The notes under the pieces: model-generated
Databases searched by the model: none
What the model was told of the DNA's origin: nothing
What the model saw: the letters and a program-made list of their open reading frames with translations, nothing else
Assembly: GCA_026419785.1 (NCBI GenBank)
Contig: JAODTK010005781.1
Span: 372,001 to 436,000, forward strand
Reading direction: 5' to 3'
Length of the DNA: 64,000 bases
DNA from: Sclerodactyla briareus
Taxonomy: Eukaryota > Echinodermata > Holothuroidea > Dendrochirotida > Sclerodactylidae
Position numbers and translations under genes: made by a program
Shown: positions 1 to 12,950 of the stretch, in pieces
Layout: the number at the start of each line of letters is the position of its first letter
How positions within the stretch are numbered: the first letter of the stretch is position 1

Positions 1-3000
1 GTCCACACGCATATCTTCGTAAGCGGGAGTTGTAGTTGGCCCGGGTTTGTGAGAGCGACCACTCTGTATTCTGGAAGGAGCCCCACCAGGTGAGACGCTA
101 TGAGGGATATCCCTAGCTGAATGGAATGGCATGGTGGCCAGCTCCAAGAATATGACAGACCCTCTTAGCTAGTAGTTGGGTGTGTACTGCAAATCTTGGT
201 GGCAAAGTTGACTATCATTGCATAATGACCACCCGAATTGCATCTATGGCCACTCCACCGAGGTCAGCCATCACTTTTCACCAACCTCTCCACTAAAAAA
301 TACCTTTTACTAGCTGTCAGATGAAGGGTACTGCTTCTTGTTTCAAATTTACTCACTTACCCGGCTCCAGTAAAACAACATCAAAATGATTGACGCTTTT
401 AGTATGGTCATGCTAACTGAATGACATCCATAGTTGGAACCAAAAACAACTGCATTTGACTATATCCCCCCAGAGGCCTTTGGTTGGACCAAGTTGACAA
501 TAAAAAATTGAAAAATAATGTGAATGACTCCCATTTGTCTGGAGCAATTTTAGACTATGTCACCAAGTTTCTTCAAATCCGATTTGAAATTAAGAAAATT
601 GCATAATTCATGCCAATTTCGTCAAAATCAGACAAACAGAAAATCATGTAAAGGGCACCAGTGCACCAGTATGTGGAACAACACTCACTTTCGAGACCTA
701 TCCAGATTTCTCTATGGCGAACATGCATACTATGTTTCAGGTGAATCGGGCAGTGCTTTTTGGAAGTGTATTTTTTGCGTTAACACAATGTTTAATGTTT
801 TCATAAGGAAATGTTTATCGAAAAACATATTAGCGCTGTGTACATTAAATTTCTAAGCTTGGCCTCCCATTGACCTCAGATGGCCTTCAACCTGACATCA
901 AAAGTAGTTCATGTGCCCACTATCAGGTAGCACACATATCAAGTATATATGAGATTCATCCAGCCATCTTGGCCTGGTCAAGTTATTGTGTTTAAGATCT
1001 AAAATCCGCTAAATCTCCATTTTTCACATACTTCCAATTTTTACAACCCCCCCCCCCCCCCTCCATAGTTAAGCTCACAAATTCCCCAACCCTGATCATC
1101 CAAAAAAAATTGCCCTCAACAGGGCTCAGCCAGATGACTGTGATTGTTGGTGTGATTTTACTACCACCCAAAGATCTCCAATAACTCCATAAGGTGCGCA
1201 ACATCAAGGGAATGTGTGGTACATGCTGATTAGGCAGCTGGAAATTCTGTCATTTTGTTGGGCATCCCCGCACCAAACTCTGAGTTGATCACGCTGGCAC
1301 GCTCCGACATTAATTGACATCCTTAGATGTCGTGGGCATATCCATTACGTATGACACTGAGCAACGATGCTAATAATCTGGCTTCCGGCTTATTGAATCC
1401 GCAGAACACCTAATTCCTGTCCCATTTCGATGTCCTTATCTGAAGCAGCATCAGTTGGTTTGGGGTTATAGGTCCATTGAAAGAACCAGAACTATAACAG
1501 GTTTAAAAATTGAGACCATTCTGTACTATTTTTTAATGACTTAACAACTTTCATTTGTAAATTGTAGAGTGCATACGTTCATGCTGTTAGCTTGATCATG
1601 ACCCAAGGTGAAAAATAGTTATAACAATGCCTATCCTGAAACAAACCCTAGAAACCCACAATCCACTTTGTATGATCCATATATCTATATATATATATAT
1701 ATTATTTCCGAGCTTCCCGCTCTCCGGCTCTGCCAATTATTTCACCAATTGCCTTCTATAAGGTTCTCACTTTGCTCCTGAAATTATAGATATGTGTGTG
1801 TCTATATTATCTGGCGCGTTCTAATGTGCTCTAACCTCCCCAAAAATGCCGAGGGTGTTTGATATTTTTCTGTTTGAATATTCTTATTGGCATTTGAACG
1901 AACATCAGCGTCCCTGCTCTTCCACACCCTTCGGCTGCCCAATTTCCCGTAGGTCACAATTTCTTGTGATAACCAGGTTACGCCTAATCCTCAATGTCTT
2001 GAAAGTGAATGCCATCTCATATCTTGTACAGTCGAGTATACAAGCTGCTTGTATATGTAGCATATATATAGAGCAAGGCTGCTTGTACAGTAGTGTGACA
2101 ACATAAGTCGACAACTATGCTTCAGCCCTTATCCGTACTGTGCAGACACACGGTGCACAGTGTCGGTGGTTACAATTAAAGCAGCATTCTTCATGTCTTG
2201 CATGCATAATTTTTTTATTACAGGACAGATAAGGAAATCAGGACTGAAATGGGTCAGGTTTTCCTGAATAATTGTAAGGAATCTGGGGGCCTGTTGTATA
2301 TTGAGGGTTGTTCACCCACCATCAAATTGGGGATATAAGATATATGTAACGGTTTATTGATCCGCTGTCAAACAATCGGTAGCGTCTGCGCCCGGTACAG
2401 TGGTCCTTGGCCGGCAGATTGTTTTTTGATAGGCCACCATGGTCACAACGCACATGATTCGAAGGACGAAAACTAGGTATCTTTGCTTCTTATATTCTAC
2501 GAATAAGTTCAACCAACACAATGAAACAACTGCAGTAATACGAACAATATACAACGGTATTTGCTGGAATTACTCATAACTTTGACTTCAGACTAAAAGG
2601 CACCCCAGCGTAGCCTTGTCCTCTAGTATTGAAATCGAATATTCCAGTTTAAAACTACAAAATGGTATGTGTCTGGTTAGCTGCACTACTGCCTAATCAA
2701 TCGTTGACAGCCGAAATTCCCTTTTAATGGATCCCCCATCAATGAGAGCTAATCATAATTCCCTACTTAACGGGGACCAGAAACTGAGCACAAAAAAGCA
2801 AACTAGCCCCACAAGCATGTAACAAGTCTAAATAATAACTTTTGGCGCCTAATTCACAAAGGGCTCCGTGTTTTTTTTTGTTTTTTGGCTCCAATTCAAC
2901 AGATGCCGACGGTCCTGACAAACACTAAATCCGATAAAGGGGTGATCAAATGATTAGGATGAAGTGTTACCGGATGATCTCCCCAGTAAGCCCATACTAC

Positions 3001-3123
3001 TTAGATATTACTGTGACGTGGGTCCCGCGGCCATCATGGATCCCACGATCCTGGGAGATCCCAGCATCCTAGGATTGCCACACTAACGAGCTGTGAGCCT
3101 ACCGCTGAGATCTGGGGATCGTT

Positions 3124-3125
<2 letters not shown>
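1..3125. other. unassigned non-coding stretch
   Basis: No gene is recognisable here. The first 89 bases are open in frame 1 and end in CAG followed by GTGAGA, so they could be the 3' part of an exon cut by the window edge, but nothing identifies a protein. Segments around 860-900 carry TGACCTC/TGACATC words like the TGACC-rich repeats found later in the window. A C homopolymer lies near 1048-1062. Confidence 0.5.
1679..1703. repeat. (TA)n microsatellite
   Basis: A short run of alternating T and A with one C interruption. Nothing indicates a function. Confidence 0.8.
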
Positions 3126-3164
<39 letters not shown>

Positions 3165-3230
3165 ACGATAAATATATATATATATAATAAAATTAGATAT
3201 ATATCTATTATATCTATACATATATATATA
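3126..3230. repeat. AT-rich microsatellite block
   Basis: About 105 bp of (TA)n, an A run, and further (TA)n with scattered substitutions. Translation gives artefactual Ile/Tyr repeats on both strands, which should not be taken as genes. Confidence 0.85.
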
Positions 3231-3492
3231 GACAAGAGGCAAACTGTAAAACAACAATGCTTCATAAATGATAGGCCTGGTCTCGAATGAGATGCGAAAT
3301 AGGATTGAGCTCTGGAAAATTGTGAGTTAAACAGCGTTGTTTTTGGACGCCGATCTTTCCGGAAACAATACTCGCTTCGTCAGTGCAGTGACTCAACCAG
3401 AAGTGAGTGATATTATAGTATAGTCTTTACCATGCCACTCACTTCCAGTGGGAATTCTATATACTGTCGTTCCAAACTATTTTTTATTACAG

Positions 3493-3611
3493 AACACTTC
3501 ACTGTCCAAATCAAGCATTTGCAGACACAGATGTCCTATATTTCAAGGCTGGAACATGGCAGGATAACACTTGTGAAGTGGGCCTTTTCCGTCAATCTGG
3601 AGAGTTTGTGA
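3493..3611 (+). CDS. candidate terminal exon, unknown protein
   Basis: A pyrimidine-rich tract ending in TTATTACAG precedes an open segment of two bases plus 38 codons and a TGA stop. In that frame the peptide contains HFTVQIKHLQTQM and RLEHGRITLVKWAF, which has the amphipathic, charged look of real protein and could be a short coiled coil. I do not recognise the family. The exon would join to a preceding exon that leaves one base of the split codon, and I found no convincing partner upstream. The first frame is also open for about 25 codons, so chance cannot be excluded. It could equally be a transposon remnant. Confidence 0.25.
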
Positions 3612-5129
3612 AGTCAAAATTTTGTTGTACGTTTCCCGCGCCCCACATAATGGGTGGGCATCTGCTTGGATAGTCATCTACCAATTATCCAACCACATTT
3701 CAAAGAACCTACCTCTGCTCCTGTTAGGCCTCTCCTCCTTCAGAACCATGCCTGATATAATTTGCTCCTTTAGCATCGCACCTTGTTTGAGATGCTTTTG
3801 ATACCCTTACATATTAAGGACCCTACTACTACTGACTGCCCTGACCAATAACTTGATCATTTTTACACTAACAGATGGTTTGCCAGGAGATTATGCTGAG
3901 GATAATAATTTCTAAATATTAGAATGACAAACTGCCAACCGAGCAAAACCAGCATAAGTGAACCAGCGAAGTCGGGCTACAATCTTGTCGTCCGGACTAA
4001 AAAAATCGGAAAAAAATCAAAAATCATTTAAATAATAGTTTGACAAATTTCGACGCCTAATAATAATACAGAAATTGCAAAGTAAATTTAAGGCCTCTCC
4101 CAACTCTCAGTAGTCAAAATACATGTGAGGGTTTTAAAATGGCAACTTCTTCCAACCTCTGCCCCACCACACCCAGTGGTTGGGCCCTTGTCGGATGAAT
4201 CTAGTATAACCAGAAAACACTGGGCTTGCAACATCTGTCTGCATAAATAACATCAGAATTAACGCGTCAGTGTTACCTAACTGTAACTGTTTGGAGACCT
4301 TTAAAAACTCTTTGGCACTGTGGGATACATTTGTGATTGCTCCCTGATCGGTAAAGTGACTGACTCAATCGCATGCCGTGACAGGGGTATCTAGCATATA
4401 TTGGAATCAATTCTACCACTGCCCCATAGATCCCCAGGTGATTCACGCCTCTGATCTCTGAGAGGGGACACTAATTGTCATCCTAATGATGTCATAGTGG
4501 TGAGGGTGAATTATGAGGCAGCTCCCATACCATAATCTTTCTATCCTAATTAAGCTGGAAGCCATCACCCTGAGGCTTAGCCCCGACATGTTTGCTCGGC
4601 ATTCTGTGAAATCATCTTGTTATGCAGTGATAGTTTCTTGTTATGCCTTCTATACTCTGTTCGATAGATTTTTATAATTTAGCGTGGCACACATAACACC
4701 CCATTCATTTTGAAATACTAGTGTGGCATTTTCTGTTCTTCTGGTCACAGTAACAGGGTCACAGAGGGAACTACTCCTTTTTCAGAACAACATGCCTTAG
4801 ACTGTCAGATGTGGTTTGGTGTTCAATAGAGCACCCCTGAACAACCAACTCACTCAATTTCTGACATGAGAGTTTCCACCTAGTCTTAGAGTGGGGGTGG
4901 GATAGTAGGGCTTCAAACACCCCCCTCCCAAATCATCAAACCCCAAATATTGTTCATGGAATGCTCGAGACGCCCTAAATGTCCCTAAGCAGCCAGGAGA
5001 AGTCCTTCAACGAAGACCTGCAGGTCCTATTTTTTCGTTTTATTTTTTTTTTTTTTATTTTTTCGGGCACATTAGTTGGGGTCCGAAGTGGAGGGGTGTT
5101 CAGTCCTCTTCCAAAATAATGGCAATGGC
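3612..5129. other. no recognised feature
   Basis: Mixed sequence with no convincing exon, RNA gene or clear repeat border. A T-rich tract (about 5030-5062) lies just before the LINE tail. Confidence 0.5.
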
Positions 5130-5396
5130 ACAGTAGCTTACCTAGTAATACCTAGTAGTCAAACTACCGCACCTACGGTGACAGAGAGTTTTCTTGGATG
5201 GTCCTCTCTGTGGAATGCCTACCTGAAGACCTTCGGAAGCCTGCAGCACAGACTTCCTTCAAAGCTAGAAACTAAAGGCCCACCTCTGTAAACTCTCTGC
5301 TGATTTTCTCTCCTCTTGTGTGAAGCGTTTTGAGGCTTCGCATAAAGCGCTATAAAAACAACCTCTTTAATTATTATTATTATTATTATTATTAGT
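5130..5396 (+). mobile_element. decayed LINE 3' tail (L2/CR1-like)
   Basis: Read across three frames, 5140-5340 contains pieces typical of the C-terminal end of L2/CR1/Jockey-type LINE ORF2 proteins: RTYGDREFS, then LWNA and LPEDLRK, then TSFKAR, then LKAHLCKL. At least two frameshifts and stops separate them, so it is dead. A short 3' part follows with GCGCTATAAAAACAACC and an (ATT)n run to 5396. A microsatellite end of this kind is usual for L2-like elements. The insert is 5'-truncated: no reverse transcriptase core is visible upstream. The copy at 39990-40245 has the same architecture and is better preserved. Confidence 0.75.
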
Positions 5397-5499
5397 CGAA
5401 TGTGATTTCAGAAGGGTTACTTCAATGTTGTTTGAATAATATCCATTAGGTGTCTTGCACATGCGCGCAACTTCATCAGTCTGCATGAATGCATAATGG

Positions 5500-5800
5500 C
5501 CAAAAATTGACCACTAGATGACCTTGACATCAAATTCCTGACACGGTACAACATGTATCCCCTGGGTAATGATAATGCTGAGTCTGACCACACTTTTCAG
5601 TATCATCCAATCTACTCAGCAGGAGTAGAAGCTGAACACCCCACATGTTCCAATAATCAGTGAATGATAATACTGACAAACTTCCACGATCATCTGATCT
5701 ATTCTGCAGTATATAGAAGCCACTTGTCCGTTTGCACAAAATGGCGGAAATTGGCCCTAGATGACCTCTGACCTCGCATTGACCAACTTTCATATCGTTC
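5500..5800. repeat. TGACC-rich dispersed repeat
   Basis: Contains phrases such as CTAGATGACCTTGACATCAA, ATTCCTGACA and AAATGGCGGAAATTGGCC. They closely match the units at 55643-56570, for example CTAGATGACCTTGACCCAAA. It appears to be a single, older copy or two half-units of the same family. Confidence 0.6.
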
Positions 5801-6290
5801 AAATATAGGCATATTTATCCATTCTATCCGAATCACATGGTTTGGAATAACCTTGGCAATTGCCGCAATGCACCCCTTCTGTCCCCCCCCCCCCCCTCCC
5901 TCCCCGGAGAAATACCTACATGTCAGCTTAAACTAAGGCCATCCTGGATCCGTTCTGAAGCTTTGATGTGATAAAAAAGTTCGAATAACGACTAGTAGAA
6001 GAAATGAAGATTTCTTAAAGCTACCATATTGTGTCAGCTGTATCCTGACCCATTCGGCAAGTCCATACATAAAGTTCACCAATTCATCTTCTGAACCTGG
6101 AGTCAGGCTGAACAGTCATTTACTAATAATTAGGGCAACGGCGGACCCATGTGTATGGTCATGACTTATTTCAAATAGCCTAATGTCAGAAAAGCCAATA
6201 GTTTTTACTGAACAAGCACTTAATATCAGCCTATTCTTCAATCATGAGGCAAACGTTCATCAGCCATATTTTTTTCATTTCTATTTTCAG

Positions 6291-6349
6291 CTCCACCTCC
6301 ACAGAACTATGCAAGTAATAAGAAGAAAAATAAAGCAAATATGCTTTGA
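6291..6349 (+). CDS. candidate short terminal exon A
   Basis: A strong acceptor (TTTCATTTCTATTTTCAG) is followed by two bases, 18 open codons and TGA. The encoded tail is PPPQNYASNKKKNKANML, a proline stretch followed by a lysine-rich basic end. No family is recognised. It shares splice phase with the candidate exon at 6656, so the two could be alternative last exons of one plus-strand gene, but no upstream exon was found. At 18 codons, chance remains a serious alternative. Confidence 0.2.
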
Positions 6350-6655
6350 ATGATGATTCATCACCACCTGTAACAGTTCATCCTGCAAAGTAAGCCGAGC
6401 CTAGGCTGTTGAATGTGCACAGGGACTGAAGACACCTCACAAATAATGCTCTCTGAACTTTAGTGGAAAGTTTCAACAATAACCTATCAACATGTCCATT
6501 TAATGATTTAACATTTTTGAAGAAAGCAGCTTGCAGATTTTAAAGTTCTTTTACAGGGAATCTAGTCTAGTGTAGCCTTGGCTAACAACTCTATTTAGCG
6601 TAATCAAAAATTGCATTTACTCTCTACCTCTGTGACTGTTTCCATTTTTTTTCAG

Positions 6656-6699
6656 CAAAAGTGCACAAGATTGATTACCTTGGTAAACCTATGAAATAA
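6656..6699 (+). CDS. candidate short terminal exon B
   Basis: A long T-rich tract ending TTTTTTTTCAG precedes two bases, 13 codons (KVHKIDYLGKPMK) and TAA. It needs the same one-base carry-over from a preceding exon as the segment at 6291. Not recognised, and short enough to be chance. Confidence 0.18.
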
Positions 6700-9366
6700 C
6701 CTCTAATTGTCTCAATCGATGTTGATCTAGGCAACAGTTAAGAAGTGTTCCAATGTGCTGCTGCAATATGCCATGACGGTGTGCAAACTTTCAGTCCATA
6801 ATGTAGGTTTTGTTTTCTTTTTACCGTGGGGCATATAAGGTATCCTCTTGCTTGTGTACACAAATCATAGTGAAAATATCGAAAGAAGGCTTTGAGAACA
6901 GCAAAACATCAAGGAGCAAAAAGCCTGACTTGACGAAAGATCTGGTGTTCATTATCCAAAAATTGGATTTCAATGTCCAGCGCTACCAACAAAAACTATG
7001 GCTACGTCACTGCATCAGCTCCATAAAATAGGTCAGGAAAGACTGAGAAGTGCCATTTATCCCTGGTATCTGGGAGGCCTTATCTTCTCAAATTTTTGTG
7101 CACGCTACACGCCAATCACCGATGCTGGCTCTCCGTTAGTGTAACTCCTGATTAAATTTGGAAGTACGAAAGTACTGTTTCCTGCAACTTGAGTGACCTA
7201 TTTCTCCACAAAATTTCCTCAACGATCCGTGCCAACCTAGAGTTGGGCTCCATTTAGATACCCAGCAAAATCATCTCCCACATTTCACACTGGGTGTATA
7301 CTCCACTGGCATATTGTCCCTTTGCCAATCAGATATTAAAGGACAACTGCACGGATAGATTATAAAGGTGTTTTGGCTATATATTAGCAGAGAAAAACTG
7401 ATGCTCATTCCAAACCCCGGAGTTCCTACGACTTCCGTTAGTGAGTTACAGTCCTTTGAAGTGTTGTGCATTGGTCCTTGCAAGATCGAAAAGCATCCCA
7501 TCATTCAATAATAAATGATGGGCCTCTTGCACAACCCTGCAAACAATCTTCGATTTCTATTGAACTCACACATTATTTTCACTTTGAAGCATTTAGTCTA
7601 TGAGGGAGCTTGTTGGAGTGGTGTTGGTAGGTGTTGACGGTTACTTGGTATAGAAAGACAACAGAACTTCTGCTAAATGTTTACTTATTCAACAAAATGA
7701 AACAATGAGAAACATGACATAACTTCCTGGGTTGTCCAAGTATGACGTCATGCGTTATTGCAATTGGGATTCTCTCTGAATTCTCTGCATAATGGACCCG
7801 AAACTTTGAAGGCAATAACTCCAGATAGGAACATCGTATGAGAAATGGGTTAGGGACCCGAGATACAGTTATCCAATCTCTACGACATATTCTCTGTTGT
7901 ATCCAGCCTGCAGTTTCCTTTAAACAATGCACATAATCTTCCAGCTTGGGTCCTCTTGAAGTATCCCAGTAGCCAGCTACTGTGGTTATATGTTATCACA
8001 TGTCCAGTCAAAGACACACAAATATACTTGAACTGCTCACTAAGTCCCTTCTAAAGTTTATTGATTCATTCAGCTCACAGTGGTACAGCCATACTCACTT
8101 CTCTCAATCTATGGTAGACTTACCCAGCAACCTTCTGGTACAACTTCGGCTGCTTTGATGGACAGGGTAACTGAAGGGCGTGTGAAGCCTCGTGAAGCTA
8201 TCCCCCACTTACCAAATCCCCCACTCCCCCACCACCTCAGTTCACTGACAATTTGTCCAATTTTTGTTGAAGAGCCCGATCGTATTATCTTCATGTTAAA
8301 TATTCAAGGGATTTCTCGAAAATAAATCTTGGAAAGGGCAAAATGATAGGCGGAGGGAGGTCTGCGACTCGCCGTTCGGTCACCATGCTCACTACCTTCC
8401 ACCTTGGGCAAATCCTGGTGCCCCCTGTTATGTGTGGTGTCGCTCAGGCTTCATAGATAAATTGTCTTCTGCCAGTTGCAATATGTGCCAACTTCATGCA
8501 ATAATTAGGTTTGACTGTAGATTTTCCTCACTTCTCAAAGGACTTGGTGTGCTATGGAGTGCAGGATCTCTGAAATCTCCGTCGAATACTATTAGAAACC
8601 GCTAAATGATATTCACTAGCCAGTACAAACAAGAATGATGTCGTTTTCCTACTCTGGTCAATGACATTTACACGTGACATTTGTGTGTGGGTAAGTTGAT
8701 CATTCCGCATTTGCCTGCACAGAAATTTTATCCGATTTGAGGTGACCTTGAAATTAAGCCTTTTGTTACAGTTGAATTACTCAAAGAAATGGACATGAAT
8801 CACTGGTGCAATATGCCTTGTGTTCTTGTTTTACACCCCTTTCACTCTTTCTCCGGCATGCGTCGTCAGGGCTTACACCTCTGCCAGTCTTGCGCCCATA
8901 GAATTTTTTTTCCATCTCTCTCACCTCCTCAGTTTTTAATCTTTATATCTCATCGGTGAGCTTCCCACATTGTTGGGGAGGAGGAGCTTTGCTGTTTTTT
9001 TCACGTTCATGATCTTCAGCAGGGTGACATACTTCTGTCTTCAATCTCCTCCTTCTGAAGCAGCAGTGACCAAAACTAGGAAGAAAAGACTAAATCCATT
9101 AACCCTGTGGCCAACAGGAACAGTTTTTTTCGAAACACCCCATGCAGGATGTTTCTTCAAACTTGGGGAACTCATGGCCCAGTTGTGGCCTGAACCGACC
9201 ATGAGAACCAACCCTGATCAGGACATCTTGAAGAAGTGGTATGACTGCCCCTTACCCCCCTCCATCATTTCCCTCCCTCCCCCCTCTCACTCCATCCCGG
9301 CCGGCCTTCCCCATCTCAAAATCAACCAGAATCCCCAAACTTCCTGGTTTGGGTATTAACAAGCGA
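6700..9366. other. no recognised feature
   Basis: Low-complexity and unassigned DNA. The open frames here lack splice or family support. The piece at 8080-8325 ends in a short IQG-type motif slightly like LINE endonuclease starts, but too short to call. Confidence 0.45.
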
Positions 9367-9911
9367 CCATACTCACCTTTTTTTAGTGCAGCTAATTAGC
9401 AGTTGCCCTAGTACCTCTACATCTATGGGCTGTTTTCTACAACCCCGCCCATCAACATACGTATAATTGCACTGAGGACGCCCCTCATTCTTTTTGCACG
9501 ATATAAGACAAGAACAATACGTTAGGTAGCGAATATCGGACAGTGAATTTTAGACAAACTTTAGGGAGAAAATAAACGGTAATCAGCCATATCCTTAAGA
9601 AATCTTCGTGAGAAAGGAATAGCCACAAGAAATTCCTCACAGAATACGTAAAAATACACTGTTAAATCCGTTTATTAGAATCCCAGGTAAATCCAGGAAA
9701 GTCCAGATGAATGAAAGTATCGATCAATAAGTATTACGTTGCGAGCAACTAAGATGTCTTGTTCGATATTGAGCGAAACGAAGAATGAGGGGAGTCCGTT
9801 CCAGTGCCCAGTTATACGTACGTTGAGGGCGGGGTTGTAGAAAACAGCCCCATCGATGTAGAGTAATAGGGCAACTGCTAATTAGATGCCCTTAAAAAGG
9901 GTGAGGTATGG
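9367..9911. mobile_element. MITE with about 130-bp inverted arms
   Basis: The left arm (9367 to about 9497) and right arm (about 9781-9911) are inverted copies. Both carry CTAATTAGCAGTTGCCCTA, then a shared run GGCTGTTTTCTACAACCCCG, then ACGTATAA and CCCCTCATTCTT. Similarity extends outward through CCATAC(C)TCACC. The core (about 9500-9780) is non-coding. Long arms, a small size and no ORF are the hallmarks of a non-autonomous DNA element. No clear target duplication is seen at the outer edges, so the superfamily is unassigned. It could also be a foldback element. Confidence 0.8.
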
Positions 9912-10380
9912 AGCACCAGTGAATTATGGTAACCTCCCAAGACTTACACTTTCAGCCCAACAATCCCTTATCAATGGTCGAATGTTGGAGATCTTTTGTT
10001 TGTGGGAAACACTAGATAAACAGCGAATTAGTTCAGCGAAAGAGGAGGCGACGTTAGAAATTGTCAACCAACAAGTAATGATAGGCTACGAGCCTCTGCC
10101 CCGAGGAGACCAAAACGAGGTCTACGGGACCCATCCCGATAATAAAATGTTAGCAAAATACGTCTTCTTCATGGCACTAAACAAAGTGCGATATCAAAAC
10201 ACGAAGCACATAAGCAGAAGCTCCTCAGACTTTGTGGAAGGATGAGAAGGAGGGATTCCGAAGGCGAATCCCGACCCCAGAACTAGGAGCTGATGATTAC
10301 ATCTTGGTTGGCGGAAATATAAATGAACGGAGGTCAAGTGGGGTTGCCAGTGGCACTTTTGTTTTCTGCAAGATTAGGAG
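9912..10380 (+). other. coding-like open segment, unidentified
   Basis: A frame is open to TGA at 10243 and encodes words such as EEATLEIVNQQVMIGYEPL and DQNEVYGTHPDNKMLAKYV. An overlapping frame continues from about 10200 to a TAG near 10384, with IPTPELGADDYILVGGNIN. The amino-acid mix looks protein-like and the frame change suggests decay. Its 5' end runs out of the right arm of the MITE, so no natural start is evident. I recognise no family. It may be a transposon gene relic or a chance frame. Confidence 0.25.
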
Positions 10381-10389
10381 CTAGGAGTA

Positions 10390-10408
10390 CCCCCCCCCCC
10401 CCCCCCCC
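10390..10408. repeat. C homopolymer, 19 bases
   Basis: An uninterrupted C run. It could form G-quadruplex structure on the minus strand. Confidence 0.9.
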
Positions 10409-12246
10409 AAATATGATTAGGGGCAGAGTGTACAGGTAATGCGACTGCGTGGAATTGTCAACCAATTACCATGTGAATCACCAGACACCTATGGGGTGCC
10501 AACATGGTCGAATAAGGGGGTAAGTGGGTATATGCTCAATTAGTTCTGAAATGATTGTGACTGTCATGTGTGTGCTATTATCAATACAATAATCCCATAC
10601 CAGTTACATGGGAATGTCCTTTAATCCAGGTGAAAATAGGAATATCCAGAAACAGAATAGGTGTTTTCGGTGTGCTATTGCAACCAAATAGAAGCTAAAG
10701 CAACAGGAATACATTCCTACCAAGAAGAGAGACACCCTCCCCATAAGACCCTGTATACCAAGTGACTTAGCAAAACCAACTTGGGTTTGCCTGCCTCCAA
10801 TCTAGATGTCTCCAGATTAAAACACTGAGAAAAAGACCTGTCAAAAAAGTGATTGCTACTGTTTATTGCCAGGCTCTCTTAAATGAATTGTAATCCCGTT
10901 GAATTAGGGGCTCATGCATTGTAATAATTGCTTCTCATTTGCATTTTTGATGCATCTGAAAGCAGATGCAACCCTGAAATTATTTCAAATGGATGGATGT
11001 GTGTTTAGGTGTCTCAAATCCCCAATACATTGAAATAGAGACATGTTTCTAAATTCCCAATTTTTGGCCAACTCTCAACTCCCACACCCCCACCCCTCAA
11101 ACTCCACCATTTCTGGTAATTTTTTTTACTTCGGAGTTGTAAATTGTACCTTTTCACTGTCAAAAGAGTAGAATTTGCAGTTATCATTGGTGCTCTCCAC
11201 ATTAATAAAGCTAAGGTTCCCTAATGAGCCTCACATTCCTGAACCTGTAGAAAATCAAATCAATTCAATTGAACCTCTCCCCAAGGACACTCATCATGCT
11301 CCAGCCCTAGACTCAGATACCTTTCTACGCCCCCGCATGCCCAAACTCTCAGTTCTCCTACGACTCCACACTCCTGGAACACTTGAATGACACGAAATGC
11401 ACCTCCTTATTCTGGAATATAGTTTATTGAACTATATGGAATTTATCTACAATATTTACATCCTGTGAGAATCACCATAACGCTACCTAAAAAGATCTCC
11501 AACTGGAACTGCATGCAAGATTTACCACAAACAGCTGACAATTAACCAAATAGTAAGGACTGCCCCATTGCATACAAAAATTCAAATCCAAAAGTTAGCA
11601 GCTAGAATTACCGTGCATCTGAGATTATTATTAGGAATTCTGACCGATTGGGCAACAAAAGGCTACAAAGAGAATGGAAGGGATTTCCCTGATTAGTAAT
11701 GTATAGCGTCCATACCATGAGAGTAGCAACTATGACTATCAGAGTACTTGCATTTTTCTTTAATGGTGGATAATTTCTCTCTCATCAGTATGGATTATAT
11801 CAAGCAACCAGGAAGCCAGGGGGCTTGGTGATTACTCGACTAATTCCTGAAAACACGTCGAGACTGACGCAAGAGGAATTATGATAATATACTCATTATG
11901 AGAGAGCCACTCCAAGTAGAGCTTCAATCCCACTCAGGTATGGTCTGTACAGGCTGAATTGCCTAAAATCACCTTCCACAAATTTGCCCTCAGTGACTTT
12001 TTCCCCTAGTTCCCCCGAAGAATACCGGTTCCATAGTTGCTCATCGGGGAAACACACAACCGGATTTTGACTTCAAAACCATCCCAGCCCTGGTCGAGTT
12101 AATGCTTACGAGCTCAAATTGCTCACCATATCATTTTTCCAGTCTTTCCAATCATCTTCCAAAATTACAAAAACTCTTCCAAAAACCATGGTTCTCTTGG
12201 GTTTCTCTGCACCTCATAACACAGCCAACATGGTTTTAGACTTGAT
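10409..12246. other. no recognised feature
   Basis: No gene, RNA or clear element border. The part after about 12000 starts to resemble the degenerate units that follow. Confidence 0.45.
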
Positions 12247-12840
12247 GGGAACAGAACAATAGTGATCAATACTCATTATGGGGGAACAATATACCAAATA
12301 AACTCGACCCTAGGTGGTGTAGAGTCACCATTTTCACCAAACTTTTGCCAAAATTTGCCAAATTATCAATTTTGCCCATTTTCCATTTTTGACACACTGA
12401 CTACATGCGCACTGAACGATTCTTGTAATACCCATAACAAAGCTATTGACCAATTTTCATTCAAGTTGACTGGTCCAGCCTTCTGGACAAGGTTTTGACT
12501 TCTGGTGACCCAAACAATAGCAATCATGTACTCGATCATTATGGGGAACACCCCTACCAAGTATTAGCGGATCCATCCAGGTGGGGGTTGAGGTTGTCAT
12601 GTTCACAACTTCACAGCTATACTTTTGCCTGAATATCCCTTTTCCACAATTTTCCCATTTCCTACCAAGAATAGGTTGCTGTTCTCCCCATAAGAAGGCT
12701 ATACCAATTACAAATTTTCACAACTTTGATGCATCACACCACCATTCTGAACTTATCGTGTTCTCAGGGTCGTCAGGCTTGACCGCTGGGTGACCTCAGA
12801 TTACCTCTGCTCTGATGATCCAGAAACCCATGTTAACAAT
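12247..12840. repeat. degenerate tandem repeat, about 265-290 bp
   Basis: Two diverged units can be aligned. Each runs from AACAATAG..ATCA..ACTC..TCATTATGGGG through a block of TTTTCCA..TTTGCCCATTT to GGTTTTGACTTCTGGTGACC or its variant at 12775. The units begin near 12250 and 12505. Short open frames here are by-products. Confidence 0.55.
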
Positions 12841-12843
12841 TTA

Positions 12844-12950
12844 TAAGCAATGTACTTACCTTTTACGTTTGCAGTTATCCCCCTCCTACTGGCCGCTGGG
12901 ATCTGGCTATTCTCTTAGCTAGATGCTGGCCACTACTGTCAGTGGTTCCG
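12844..12950 (-). repeat. dispersed repeat with splice-donor-like end, copy 1
   Basis: Shares with 17331-17460 the words ATAAGCAATGTACTTACC, CGCAGTT-like, CTGGCC.CTGGGATCTGG and CTGGCCACTA. Read on the minus strand it presents GGTAAGTACATTGCTTAT, a consensus 5' splice site. It is not open in a consistent frame, so it is a repeat rather than an exon. Confidence 0.6.

Noticed and set aside
3083-3290. Ile/Tyr-repeat frames on both strands
   Set aside because: Direct translation of (TA)n microsatellite.
8080-8325. Start of a LINE endonuclease
   Set aside because: Only a short LNIQG-like word resembles it, with no catalytic motifs downstream.
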